Of a stretch of DNA of 44,378 nt, positions 35,572 through 42,863 are shown piece by piece. A program made the position numbers and the translations under genes. Source of the stretch: Litorilinea aerophila (lineage in GTDB: Bacteria; Chloroflexota; Anaerolineae; Caldilineales; Caldilineaceae); contig CAMDEX010000016.1 in assembly GCA_945897075.1 (NCBI GenBank), positions 1-44,378 on the forward strand. Direction: 5' to 3'. Positions within the stretch are counted from its first letter, which is position 1; each line of letters starts with the position of its first letter. The notes beneath the pieces were generated by a model. That model had not been told where the DNA came from and made no database searches. It saw only the letters and a program-made list of their open reading frames with translations.

Positions 35572-36093
35572 ATGGACATTGTACGATTGTGGGACATCTT
35601 TCTCATCTTCCTGAAGATTAACCTTCTCACCCCCTCCGGCCCGGCCTCGCTAGGCATTTTGTACAACGAGACCGTCCCCCGTCTGATCACCGAAGATCAG
35701 TTTGTCGAGGTGGCCAGCTTCTCCCGCATCCTGCCCGGTTCAGATGCGCTGCAACTGGCCGTCTTTGTCGGCTACAACGCTGCCGGCTGGCGGGGCAGTC
35801 TGGTCGCTGCTTTGGCAGCCATCTTGCCGCCCACGATTATTATGTTTGGTGTGGCCGCGCTCATCTCCCGTTTCCGCGGCGAACAGTGGCTCAGCGGTTT
35901 TGTGCAAGGGGTGACACCCGCGTTGGCGGCAATGATGGCGGTGATCGCTATCAACCTCTTGAAGGATGATTTCGCCGGTAACTGGTTGGTGCTGATCATT
36001 GCTGGAATCAGCCTCGTTGCCATGCTGTTGGAGATTTCACCGGTCCTGGTTTTGGTTGTGGCCGGGATTGCAGGCGCGATTTTATTGCGATAG
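35572..36093 (+). CDS. Chromate transporter family protein, single CHR domain
   Basis: 173 residues, with CTGGAGG about 9 nt upstream of the ATG. It is a hydrophobic protein with about five helices. CHR features are seen in FLKINLLTPSGPASLGIL (where family members usually have a G-rich FGG motif), in TEDQFVEVASFSRILPGSDALQ and in VGYNAAGWRGSLVAALAAILPP. Short CHR proteins normally work as pairs encoded by two adjacent genes; only one is present here, so it may act as a homodimer. The substrate may be chromate/sulfate or another anion. It ends 9 bp before the stress-protein ATG, whose ribosome-binding site overlaps its stop codon. Confidence 0.85.
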   Translation: MDIVRLWDIFLIFLKINLLTPSGPASLGILYNETVPRLITEDQFVEVASFSRILPGSDALQLAVFVGYNAAGWRGSLVAALAAILPPTIIMFGVAALISRFRGEQWLSGFVQGVTPALAAMMAVIAINLLKDDFAGNWLVLIIAGISLVAMLLEISPVLVLVVAGIAGAILLR

Positions 36094-36102
36094 GAGGTGA
36101 GG

Positions 36103-36927
36103 ATGGATACAAAGCTTTTTATCTGTGTTCGGGATCAATCGCAGAATATGCCCAGCGTATTGCAGATGGGACTATATTTTGCCCAGGCGTTGGAGTGGGA
36201 GACCCTGCTGTTGGGTCTGTCGGACGAGCCGAACAATACGAACGACTTACAGATCCGTCTTGAAGATGTGCGTAACCAACTGCACGGCAATTGGGATAGA
36301 TTCTCTGTGCAGACGATGAACGGTGACCCCGGCAATGCAATTCTCGCTTGTGTGGGCAAGTCAACCGGGCTTGTCGTCACCGGTCCATTGGGGCGTGCGC
36401 CCTTGCTTCGGCGTTGGTGGGGTCCAATCGCAGGCGACTTACTGGGGGAGTTGCGCTCTTCTCTCTTGTTTGTGCCGGGCGAGGCTCCGCCTGCTATCCG
36501 GCACATTTTGCTGGCGATTGGGGCACTCAATTATAGTTCGATTGCGGTCGAATGGGGTTTGTTGTTGGCCAGGGCGGTCAACGCCAGCGTAACCTTACTA
36601 CATGTGGTACATCCACACACGAACGACCCATCTACAATGCAGGCACCTACCAACCTGGCCGATTTTCTGGCCTCCGAGACGATTTTTGCCCGCAATTTTC
36701 GCAATGCCCTGGCCCGGTTGCAAGAGCAGAGAGTGGATGTAGCACCGCGTATACGGGTCGGTCATCCTCTCCAGGAGATTCTCGCCGAGATGGACTCAAC
36801 AGAGTACGATCTCTTGATCCTAGGCTCGCACTATTCGGCGAGTCACTTTGCCCAACTTGTCGGCGGGATCAGCCAGTCTGCTGTCCGTGAAGCAACTATA
36901 CCGATTTTGGTCACACGCAGTCGCTGA
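36103..36927 (+). CDS. Tandem universal stress protein
   Basis: 274 residues from ATG 36103, with AGGAGG 5 nt upstream; a GTG at 36097 is less likely. Two UspA-like halves are present. The first (residues 1-130) begins LFICVRDQSQNMPSVLQMG and is divergent. The second (about 132-274) shows HILLAIGALNYSSIAVEWGL, VTLLHVV, DLLILGSHY and SQSAVREATIPILVT, close to the Usp pattern although the ATP-binding glycine motif looks altered. Usp proteins bind nucleotides and often partner membrane transporters. Its position behind two transporter genes suggests it regulates or senses for them (inference). Confidence 0.85.
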   Translation: MDTKLFICVRDQSQNMPSVLQMGLYFAQALEWETLLLGLSDEPNNTNDLQIRLEDVRNQLHGNWDRFSVQTMNGDPGNAILACVGKSTGLVVTGPLGRAPLLRRWWGPIAGDLLGELRSSLLFVPGEAPPAIRHILLAIGALNYSSIAVEWGLLLARAVNASVTLLHVVHPHTNDPSTMQAPTNLADFLASETIFARNFRNALARLQEQRVDVAPRIRVGHPLQEILAEMDSTEYDLLILGSHYSASHFAQLVGGISQSAVREATIPILVTRSR

Positions 36928-36954
36928 TTCTCCGTTTGCTCTGCATGCAAAAAG

Positions 36955-36990
36955 AGAGACCCCAACCGCACGGTTGGGGTCTCTTGTTTT
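36955..36990 (+). terminator. Rho-independent terminator of the permease/chromate/stress cluster
   Basis: A perfect 14-bp stem (agagaccccaaccg ... cggttggggtctct, 36955-36968 and 36971-36984) with a tiny loop is followed by tgtttttgg. It is the clearest intrinsic terminator in the window and separates the stress-protein gene from the tRNA on the other strand. Confidence 0.9.
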
Positions 36991-37065
<75 letters not shown>

Positions 37066-37076
37066 GTCGTTTGGAC

Positions 37077-37105
37077 AGTTTATCCGGTCTATTTACTCCT
37101 GTCAA
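37077..37105 (-). promoter_or_regulatory. Promoter of tRNA-Gly
   Basis: On the minus strand TTGACA at 37105-37100, a 17-bp spacer and TAAACT at 37082-37077, about 12 bp before the mature 5' end. Confidence 0.75.
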
Positions 37106-37205
37106 GTTGTGGTCGGCACCGTCGACATCTCTAAATTTAGGCTGATTGTTTTTGGCGAAGCTGACGTTGTTCAAAGGGATGTTTTAGAACGTCTGCTTCG
37201 CTGTT

Positions 37206-37469
37206 TTAGAGGCGTGATGCGATTGCGTCACGGCATTTTTGCGCCTTGCCAAAACCGCCAATGGAATATTTTTTCTCTTTGCCGTCGTTGGTTTTGATGA
37301 CTAATTGTTTTGTGTAACTGGACACCTCGACAGTGGAGATACTCCGAAAGGGAATAATTGTTTTCTTCGCAAAGGGAAACATACCGGAACGGATTTCAAC
37401 CCGATTGTCATATACAACAATTTTCAGAAACGCACGGCTGAACTTTTCTTCATTCATAGTACAATTCAT
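37206..37469 (-). CDS. Small PH-like (bPH) domain protein
   Basis: 87 residues from ATG 37469, or 83 from ATG 37457 (MNEEKFSRAF); AAAGG sits too near the first and rather far from the second. The beta-rich pattern ends in a helix: FLKIVVYDNRVEIRSGMFP, KKTIIPFRSISTVEVSS, KQLVIKTNDGKEKKYSIGG and KAQKCRDAIASRL. This matches short bacterial PH-like proteins, whose function is mostly unknown. No membrane segment. The base composition looks more AT-rich than the neighbours. Confidence 0.65.
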   Translation of the reverse strand: MNCTMNEEKFSRAFLKIVVYDNRVEIRSGMFPFAKKTIIPFRSISTVEVSSYTKQLVIKTNDGKEKKYSIGGFGKAQKCRDAIASRL

Positions 37470-37517
37470 CCTTTCTTGTTTGTCTACACAACCCAGACGC
37501 GTTGACTAGCCCAATGT

Positions 37518-38420
37518 TTATCGTGTTTCAATTTGGAAAACTTGACCACTTGTTGAGTGTAAGAGGATTGTCTCGCCACTATTATTCCAAATAGACTTAT
37601 CGCCACATTTGTATCCGTGGCCCTGTGGTTGAGAATCACCTGTCGCTATTGTGAACATTTCGCCCGGTTGTAGGACTGTTCCTCCTGGCATAATGCAGAA
37701 GTCATCACCTTTGCTACCATCCAATCGCCAATTGCCAATATCTACAGAGGCATTCCCGTCATTGCGGATGCCCAGTACTTCACTTTGGCCCTGATTGACC
37801 ACAATCAACAGGGCGATGCTTGGGGCGGATGTGACCGGGCTAGGCTGGGCTGCCGTAGGTTGGGCAGAAGCAGGTAGGGTGGTGGGTGCAATTACAGCCG
37901 CTGGTATTGGTGTTGGTGGAATTGCAGCAGCAATTTCGACATTGGGCGGATTGTCCACAAGGAAGGCGGCTACCCATGCTCCGTTTGCCAATTGATACCA
38001 GTCGCTTGGAGCGGTGCGGGCTACGATGTCCAACGGCTGGCCCTGTTGGACACTACCGATTGTGGCGTACTCTGTGCCAGGGCCTGCGCGTAAATTGGCA
38101 AGCCCGTTTGCTGTTGCGACCGTTGGCAGCATGGGCGTAGACGTTGGAACAGGCGTATCCGTTGCTGTTGGTTCGCTGGCTGTCTCTGCTGTAGGTGGTA
38201 TCGGTGTTTCGGTGAGTGGCGCTAGCGTTTGTGTGGGCGGGGTAGTGTCTTGCTGGTTGATTGGGGTTTGAACGCTGACAACTGCTGTTAGTGTGAATGT
38301 AGGGACGGATGTTTTTGTTGGTGTTGCCGTAGCCTGCGCGCTGCCTCCACACGCTAAGGCGGGCAAACCCCACACTAGCACAAAGAAGATTCCCAGCCAA
38401 CGTATTCCACGATTCTTCAT
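37518..38420 (-). CDS. Lipoprotein with SH3-like and lamin-tail domains
   Basis: 300 residues from ATG 38420 (MKNRGIRWLGIFFVLVWGL), followed by the lipobox LPALAC, so it is probably anchored to the outer face of the membrane. A Thr/Pro-rich spacer follows (residues 30-95). About residues 100-160 form a bacterial SH3 domain (ANLRAGPGTEYATIGSVQ, GQPLDIVARTAPSDWYQL, GAWVAAFLV). A second Pro/Ala/Thr linker leads to a C-terminal lamin-tail-like domain (VLGIRNDGNASVDIGNWRLDG, GGTVLQPGEMFTIATG, DKSIWNNSGETILLHSTSG). SH3 domains of this type often bind cell-wall peptides; lamin-tail domains occur in extracellular enzymes and adhesins. The ATG overlaps the stop of a short upstream frame. Confidence 0.85.
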   Translation of the reverse strand: MKNRGIRWLGIFFVLVWGLPALACGGSAQATATPTKTSVPTFTLTAVVSVQTPINQQDTTPPTQTLAPLTETPIPPTAETASEPTATDTPVPTSTPMLPTVATANGLANLRAGPGTEYATIGSVQQGQPLDIVARTAPSDWYQLANGAWVAAFLVDNPPNVEIAAAIPPTPIPAAVIAPTTLPASAQPTAAQPSPVTSAPSIALLIVVNQGQSEVLGIRNDGNASVDIGNWRLDGSKGDDFCIMPGGTVLQPGEMFTIATGDSQPQGHGYKCGDKSIWNNSGETILLHSTSGQVFQIETR

Positions 38421-38602
38421 AGCACCACCCACCCACTTTCAGTCCAGACCAGCCAGATGATGTACGGGATGCCCAATATCAGTTTAGCGGCTTGGACAAA
38501 GCGCCGTTGCTGGTTGGGGTTTAGGTCTTAATCGAGAAGCTCTTTCGTTGCGGGGTCGCTGTTGTGGGTTGAGGCTTCTCTCACTACCAATTCGACGAGC
38601 AA
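38417..38602 (-). other. Coding-like remnant interrupted by an in-frame TAA
   Basis: On the minus strand one frame reads LLVELVVREASTHNSDPA..., meets TAA at 38530-38528, then continues DLNPNQQRRFVQAAKLIL, with IPYIIWLVWTESGWVVL, and stops at TGA 38419-38417, overlapping the lipoprotein ATG. The second part looks like a small membrane peptide. No ATG start is visible for either part. It may be a decayed gene or two tiny coupled frames. Confidence 0.35.
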
Positions 38603-38620
38603 GCTTGAACTGTCAAAACC

Positions 38621-38654
38621 ACCTTCCGGGAAGCTCAGCAGCTTCCCGGAAGGT
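38621..38654 (-). terminator. Terminator of the Rieske/cytochrome operon
   Basis: A perfect 15-bp stem (accttccgggaagct / agcttcccggaaggt) with a 4-nt loop starts 6 bp past the cytochrome c stop, and TGGTTTTG follows on the minus strand. It shares its core with the hairpin at 21794-21827. Confidence 0.75.
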
Positions 38655-38660
38655 TTCATC

Positions 38661-39563
38661 CTAGCGGTTCGGGTCCAGCAGCCAGGCAACCAGTCCACGA
38701 ATCTCTTCGTCGCTCATCTTTGTGGTGAAATCCGCCGGCATAATGCCCGCGGTGTAGCTCTCCACCACAAACGCACCCGGCTCGGTGATGCTCTGGTAGA
38801 CATATTCTTCGGCGCTCAATCCAGCGACACGCGTCCCGGCGTGGTCGGCCAGATTCCCCATGTTAGGACCCACTGGCCCGCGGGTGGCCGCATCTTGAGG
38901 CTGATCGAGCATATGACAAACGCTGCACGTCATCGCCGTGAAGAGATCGGCGGGGGCGCGCACGCCGCCTTCAACTGTCGGGGCTGCCTCAGCCGGTGCT
39001 GGCGGTTCGGCTCCCATCAGCACAGCCAGCGACTGCTCGCCGACCGGCTTCTTCACATCTTGGAAAGGCTGGAAGGGATCTTCCTCTGGTGTCTGGGCCA
39101 GGGCACTCTCGCGGTAGTTTAGCACATACTTTGTGACCTCCACCACCTGATCCCCGCGCATGGGGCCGCCGAATTGACTGCCCCAGGTGGGCATTCTCTG
39201 TGCCCACTGGCTGTTGGCCTTGCTGGGGCGGCCCGCAGCCACAGTCAGAAGCACATAACTTTCCAACGAACCGATGTAACCCACATCCGCCAGCCGTCCC
39301 GTGTCCGTGAAGAAGTAGTGGCTGTTGAGTGCCGGGGCTACCCCAAGCAAGCCTTTGCCATCTGGTCCGTGACAGGAGGCGCAGTTGTTGGCGTAGAGGA
39401 TGGCACCGTTCTCGATTTCACGGGCCGCCCAGTTGTCTGTCTGGTCGGCCATACGCACATCTTCGGTCAACAGAACCAACAGAAGCAGGATGATGGACCC
39501 CAGGGCACCGAGGATGCCCAGAGCTATCTTGAGAATTGGCGATTTTACGAATAATCCCTGCAT
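38661..39563 (-). CDS. Dihaem cytochrome c of the bc-type complex
   Basis: 300 residues from ATG 39563; AAGGAG, overlapping the end of the cytochrome b gene, is the ribosome-binding site. An N-terminal membrane helix (residues 10-33) anchors it, with the rest outside. Two haem-binding motifs are seen: CASCH at 61-65 and CSVCH at 213-217. Likely axial methionines are in RMPTW (124) and GIMPADF in the second domain. An Ala/Pro/Glu linker (185-200) joins the two domains. It would take electrons from the Rieske protein and pass them to a terminal oxidase or soluble carrier. It is the last gene of the three-gene operon. Confidence 0.9.
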   Translation of the reverse strand: MQGLFVKSPILKIALGILGALGSIILLLLVLLTEDVRMADQTDNWAAREIENGAILYANNCASCHGPDGKGLLGVAPALNSHYFFTDTGRLADVGYIGSLESYVLLTVAAGRPSKANSQWAQRMPTWGSQFGGPMRGDQVVEVTKYVLNYRESALAQTPEEDPFQPFQDVKKPVGEQSLAVLMGAEPPAPAEAAPTVEGGVRAPADLFTAMTCSVCHMLDQPQDAATRGPVGPNMGNLADHAGTRVAGLSAEEYVYQSITEPGAFVVESYTAGIMPADFTTKMSDEEIRGLVAWLLDPNR

Positions 39564-39572
39564 GACGTCACG

Positions 39573-41201
39573 TTACTCCTTGGCGGAAAACCAGTTGGTC
39601 AGATATCCGACAAATACAGGCTTGAAACCGTACTGTTCCCAGTAGATGGAATCTTCGTGCAGCCAGAAGGCACGCTGGTAGTAGCCCTCCGTAGACTCGG
39701 CATCAAACCAGAATATCTCCCAATCGAGCTTTTTGAGACCGGGCTGGTCCTGGGTAATGGTCAACTGTCCCCGCGCACCGTTGAAGCCGGCCTGCTCCTC
39801 GTCAAAGGTCTGCACAGCAGTTGTGTATTCGTGCATCAACAGCGCAAACTCTGCATCTTCGTACTCTGTGTGGTCATCTGTGCTGTAAACGCCCACAGGC
39901 AGATGCGCGTAACCAATCTCTTCGCGCACCGGGCCGGAACCTTCTTCGGGCATCAATTCCTGGACAATCTCGATGGCGGGAGCGCCCTGTACCGCGTAAT
40001 AGGGTGTGCCCATCCAGCTCAGGATAATCATCACCATACCGGCGACGATCCCAGAGACAATCGCCACGCGGCGATCCTTGCCCCGACGGCTGGGGTTCAT
40101 ATCCAGATAGGGGATGCCAATGAGTAGGACGAGAAGCACGCTCGGCAGCAGCACACCGGCGATAAATTTGTCGGCGACTTTCAACAAGCCTTGCAACCAG
40201 TAGAAGTACCAGGGCGCTACCGTGTGCAGCGGCGTGGACTGGGGGTTGGCGATATGTTCCAGCGGGGCCTGGAAGTAGAAGAGCGTAAGGAAAATGATGA
40301 CCATTGTAAAGCCGGTCAGAAAGCTCAACTCGTCAATTGCCACATCGGGCAGGTAATAGACACGTTTCTCGGCGGGGATGCGGCTGGCTGTGTCCTCGCC
40401 GATCTCTTCCTCATCCGCAGGCAGGCTGATGCCAAAATGGACGACTTTGTAGTAATGGACAAAGAAGAAGAGAATCAGAATCAACGGCAGGAAAATGACA
40501 TGGAGCAGATAAAAACGGAGCAGACCGTTGCCGCCAATATCCGGCGCACCGCGTGCCAGCAGGTTGACTGTCTCACCCACAATGGCGGGCGGTATGGCCT
40601 CGGCCATGGATGTGCCGATGGTCACAGCCCACAGTGCCAACTGATCCCAGGGCAGCAGATAGCCAGAAAAGCTGAGGAAGAGTGTCACCACAAAGAGAAT
40701 GACGCCCGTAAACCAGGTGAATTGGCGGGGTGCTTTGTAGCTGCCCGTGAGATAGGTTCTCACCATATGCAGAGTGACAATGGCTACCATCGCCTCTGCC
40801 CCCAAACGGTGCAGGTCGCGCAGGAATTGACCAAAAGGCACGTTGGTCAGCAGCAGGATCATATCCGTATAGGCCCGATCCGGCGAAGGCGCATACCAGA
40901 TCATCAAGAGCAGGCCGGTGATGGTTTCGATCAGAAAAAGCCAGGTAGAGAGCAGCCCAAGCCGGAAGGTGTGGTTCCAGCGGGTGACGCTTTCGTGATA
41001 ATAAGTCGGTTTGATGTGCAGAAGGAAGGCTTCGCTGTGGGGCTTCAGGCGGGGATTGGGTCGACCTGGAGCCTCGCCCTGTAACATACGCCGGAACTCA
41101 CCCACACTGATACCGGCCGTGACGCGGGTAAAGACGTCATCACCGATACCGGCGACCGCGCCTAGAAGCCCCTTTTCTCGAATATCTTGCTGGACACCCA
41201 T
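39573..41201 (-). CDS. Cytochrome b with a long C-terminal extension
   Basis: 542 residues from ATG 41201 (GGAG 9 nt upstream); a TTG at 41225 is unlikely. Eight or so membrane helices combine the b6-like N-terminal and subunit-IV-like C-terminal parts. Haem ligands fit H131/H145 (13 residues between) and H234/H249 (14 between), the spacing of b6-type proteins. The quinol-site motif, usually PEWY, reads APWY at about 329-332, so the glutamate is replaced. After about residue 400 a hydrophilic extension of about 140 residues follows ([15 protein letters not shown] to the end), which is not part of the usual cytochrome b. The protein oxidises quinol and feeds the Rieske and cytochrome c subunits. 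Confidence 0.92.
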   Translation of the reverse strand: MGVQQDIREKGLLGAVAGIGDDVFTRVTAGISVGEFRRMLQGEAPGRPNPRLKPHSEAFLLHIKPTYYHESVTRWNHTFRLGLLSTWLFLIETITGLLLMIWYAPSPDRAYTDMILLLTNVPFGQFLRDLHRLGAEAMVAIVTLHMVRTYLTGSYKAPRQFTWFTGVILFVVTLFLSFSGYLLPWDQLALWAVTIGTSMAEAIPPAIVGETVNLLARGAPDIGGNGLLRFYLLHVIFLPLILILFFFVHYYKVVHFGISLPADEEEIGEDTASRIPAEKRVYYLPDVAIDELSFLTGFTMVIIFLTLFYFQAPLEHIANPQSTPLHTVAPWYFYWLQGLLKVADKFIAGVLLPSVLLVLLIGIPYLDMNPSRRGKDRRVAIVSGIVAGMVMIILSWMGTPYYAVQGAPAIEIVQELMPEEGSGPVREEIGYAHLPVGVYSTDDHTEYEDAEFALLMHEYTTAVQTFDEEQAGFNGARGQLTITQDQPGLKKLDWEIFWFDAESTEGYYQRAFWLHEDSIYWEQYGFKPVFVGYLTNWFSAKE

Positions 41202-41276
41202 TGTGTCTTTCTCCTTGATCGTCAAACGGTTTCGTACTTCGATAAGGCAAACCGGAAAGACTGCTCAATGCGCTGG

Positions 41277-42260
41277 TTAGGTTGCAGCCTTGCTCGGGGA
41301 TTCCGCCGCAGGTCTACCCGGGATACGCTTGCCTGTATTGACGCGGATTTCAGCGCTTGGCGAGAGTACTGCTGGCGGAATGGCACCCTGATCCGAGTTT
41401 TCTGTAAGAGAGACAACGCCATTTTCTTCCACTTCCACAATGAATTGATCCAAAGAGCGCGCGGCTGGTCCCTCAATGTAGAAACCTTCGCGTGAAAATT
41501 TGGAGCCGTGGCAGGGGCATTCAAAACGGTTGTTGGAGGGTTCCCATTTGTAGAGACAGCCCAGGTGGGTACAGACCATATAAATGGCTTTGGGGCCTGT
41601 GTCTGTGTTTACCAGCCAGAATTTACCGGTTGTGTTCGCTTGTGGGCTGGCATCGGTTGGGGGCAAACTGAGGACATCAATCTTGCCGCCAAACTGACCT
41701 GCTTTGAAACGGGGATACATAAAGAGGTATGTCGCCAGACCACCTTCCAGGGTCACCAATCCCAGGGCGGCTGCCCAGGCGTAGGTGACAAATTCCCGCC
41801 GGTTCATACCCGCCTGACCGACTTCGGCAGGGGCCGCTGCGGCGGTTTCTGCTTTGGCCGGCGCGGGTCGGGGCGCAGCGGGTTTAGGCGCAGCCGGTTT
41901 GGGCGCTGCCGGTTTGGGCGCTGCCACCGGTGCGGCGGGTGCGCCATTGGCGGCTACTTTGGCCGCGGCCCGCGCTTTGGCTGCCGCCACCCGTTCTGCG
42001 GCTGCGTCGCCCGCGCCAGCAGCCGCTGGAACACTTTCTGCCACAGCTTTTGTCACGGGCGCAACTGCTGCAACGACGGCCTCTGCTTCGGCCACCACAT
42101 CAGCCATGACCGCTTCTGCCGTTGCTGCTTCTACTCGGTACACGCCGCCATCCGCCGCTGGATTGCGCGGTGGTAGCATCACACTCACGTCTATACCCCG
42201 GCGCGCCGATGCTGCCTCCTGCGCCCGCTGTACACGTTGATTCCAAAGTTCATTCGCCAT
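41277..42260 (-). CDS. Rieske iron-sulfur protein with a long Ala/Pro/Lys N-terminal extension
   Basis: 327 residues from ATG 42260 (GGAGG 10 nt upstream). Residues 1-152 are an unusual Ala/Val/Pro/Lys-rich region with AAPKP repeats (113-133). Then a twin-arginine-like MNRREF, a membrane helix at about 158-182, and a C-terminal Rieske domain with CTHLGC at 230-235 and CPCHGS at 248-253, which bind the 2Fe-2S cluster with two Cys and two His. It moves electrons from quinol at cytochrome b to cytochrome c. First gene of the operon, 75 bp before the cytochrome b ATG. The normal Rieske length is about 180-200 residues. Confidence 0.93.
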   Translation of the reverse strand: MANELWNQRVQRAQEAASARRGIDVSVMLPPRNPAADGGVYRVEAATAEAVMADVVAEAEAVVAAVAPVTKAVAESVPAAAGAGDAAAERVAAAKARAAAKVAANGAPAAPVAAPKPAAPKPAAPKPAAPRPAPAKAETAAAAPAEVGQAGMNRREFVTYAWAAALGLVTLEGGLATYLFMYPRFKAGQFGGKIDVLSLPPTDASPQANTTGKFWLVNTDTGPKAIYMVCTHLGCLYKWEPSNNRFECPCHGSKFSREGFYIEGPAARSLDQFIVEVEENGVVSLTENSDQGAIPPAVLSPSAEIRVNTGKRIPGRPAAESPSKAAT

Positions 42261-42337
42261 TCGTCGCTGGCCTCCTTTCAATCCGTGCCCGCGCTGAGAA
42301 TTGCTTGTCTCAAATCCAGTTCATTGTACAGAAATAA

Positions 42338-42373
42338 TAGGGCGATTGTAGCATAGGGTAGGGCGATTGTCAA
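42338..42373 (-). promoter_or_regulatory. Promoter of the Rieske/cytochrome operon with overlapping direct repeats
   Basis: On the minus strand TTGACA at 42373-42368, a 17-bp spacer and TACAAT at 42350-42345. The 12-bp sequence tagggcgattgt occurs at 42338-42349 and 42359-42370, exactly 21 bp apart (two helix turns), overlapping the -10 and -35 boxes. It could be a tandem operator. The leader is about 80 nt. Confidence 0.7.
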
Positions 42374-42442
42374 AATTATCACAAACGGTTGGCCTTGCCA
42401 AGTTGGTTGCTTTTTCTGCCAAATCAAGTGCCCTGGCCTGCC

Positions 42443-42863
42443 TCAAGACTTGTTCTGCCAGAGCAGCTTTTCCAAATCGGTCCAGAGTTCCGGTATTTCC
42501 AAAAGGTCTGCAAACTGTTGAACCCAAAACGCAATCCGCTCTCTATCCAAATACTTCTGCACAGCTATTACCGCCGCAATATCCAGCATATCTTTGGGCC
42601 GGTGCGCCACAGTTTTGAGAATGATCAAGTCCTCTGGAGTGGGCAAGCGAACCGTGAGAGAGCCAGCCTGCCGCTCTTCGCTCCGTTCAACTGTTTCGAT
42701 TTCGAACGGCAGAAGTCCCAAAGTGATATCCACATCAATGCCGCTTTCTTCGTGTCGGAGCAAGACGACGCGACTGCGGCGGGCAAAATCCGCCACGTTG
42801 GATATCCGGGGCTGCAATCCTTCCGCCTGTGCCAATTCCACCAACCGAGGAACTTCCTCGACC
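42443..42863 (-). pseudogene. 3' part of a nucleotidyltransferase gene cut by the insertion sequence
   Basis: About 140 codons remain, ending at TGA 42445-42443. The sequence (FARRSRVVLLRHEESGIDVDI, LPFEIETVERSEERQ, VRLPTPEDLIILKTVAHRP, KDMLDIAAVI) matches the C-terminal half of AbiEii/DUF1814-like nucleotidyltransferases. The N-terminal half with the GG and DxD catalytic motifs is missing. The frame appears to start with ATG, but that ATGCGCCC is the end of the IS. Such proteins often act as toxins in toxin-antitoxin or abortive-infection systems. No partner gene is visible. Confidence 0.8.

Noticed and set aside
37157-37168. 12-bp match (gaagctgacgtt) to the anticodon arm of tRNA-Gly, as if an attachment-site remnant
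   Set aside because: Too short, with no integrase or second tRNA fragment nearby; chance is likely.
40191-41084. 297-residue plus-strand frame inside the cytochrome b region (similar ones at 41508-42176 and 43202-44149)
   Set aside because: Opposite genes with diagnostic haem, Rieske and DDE motifs.
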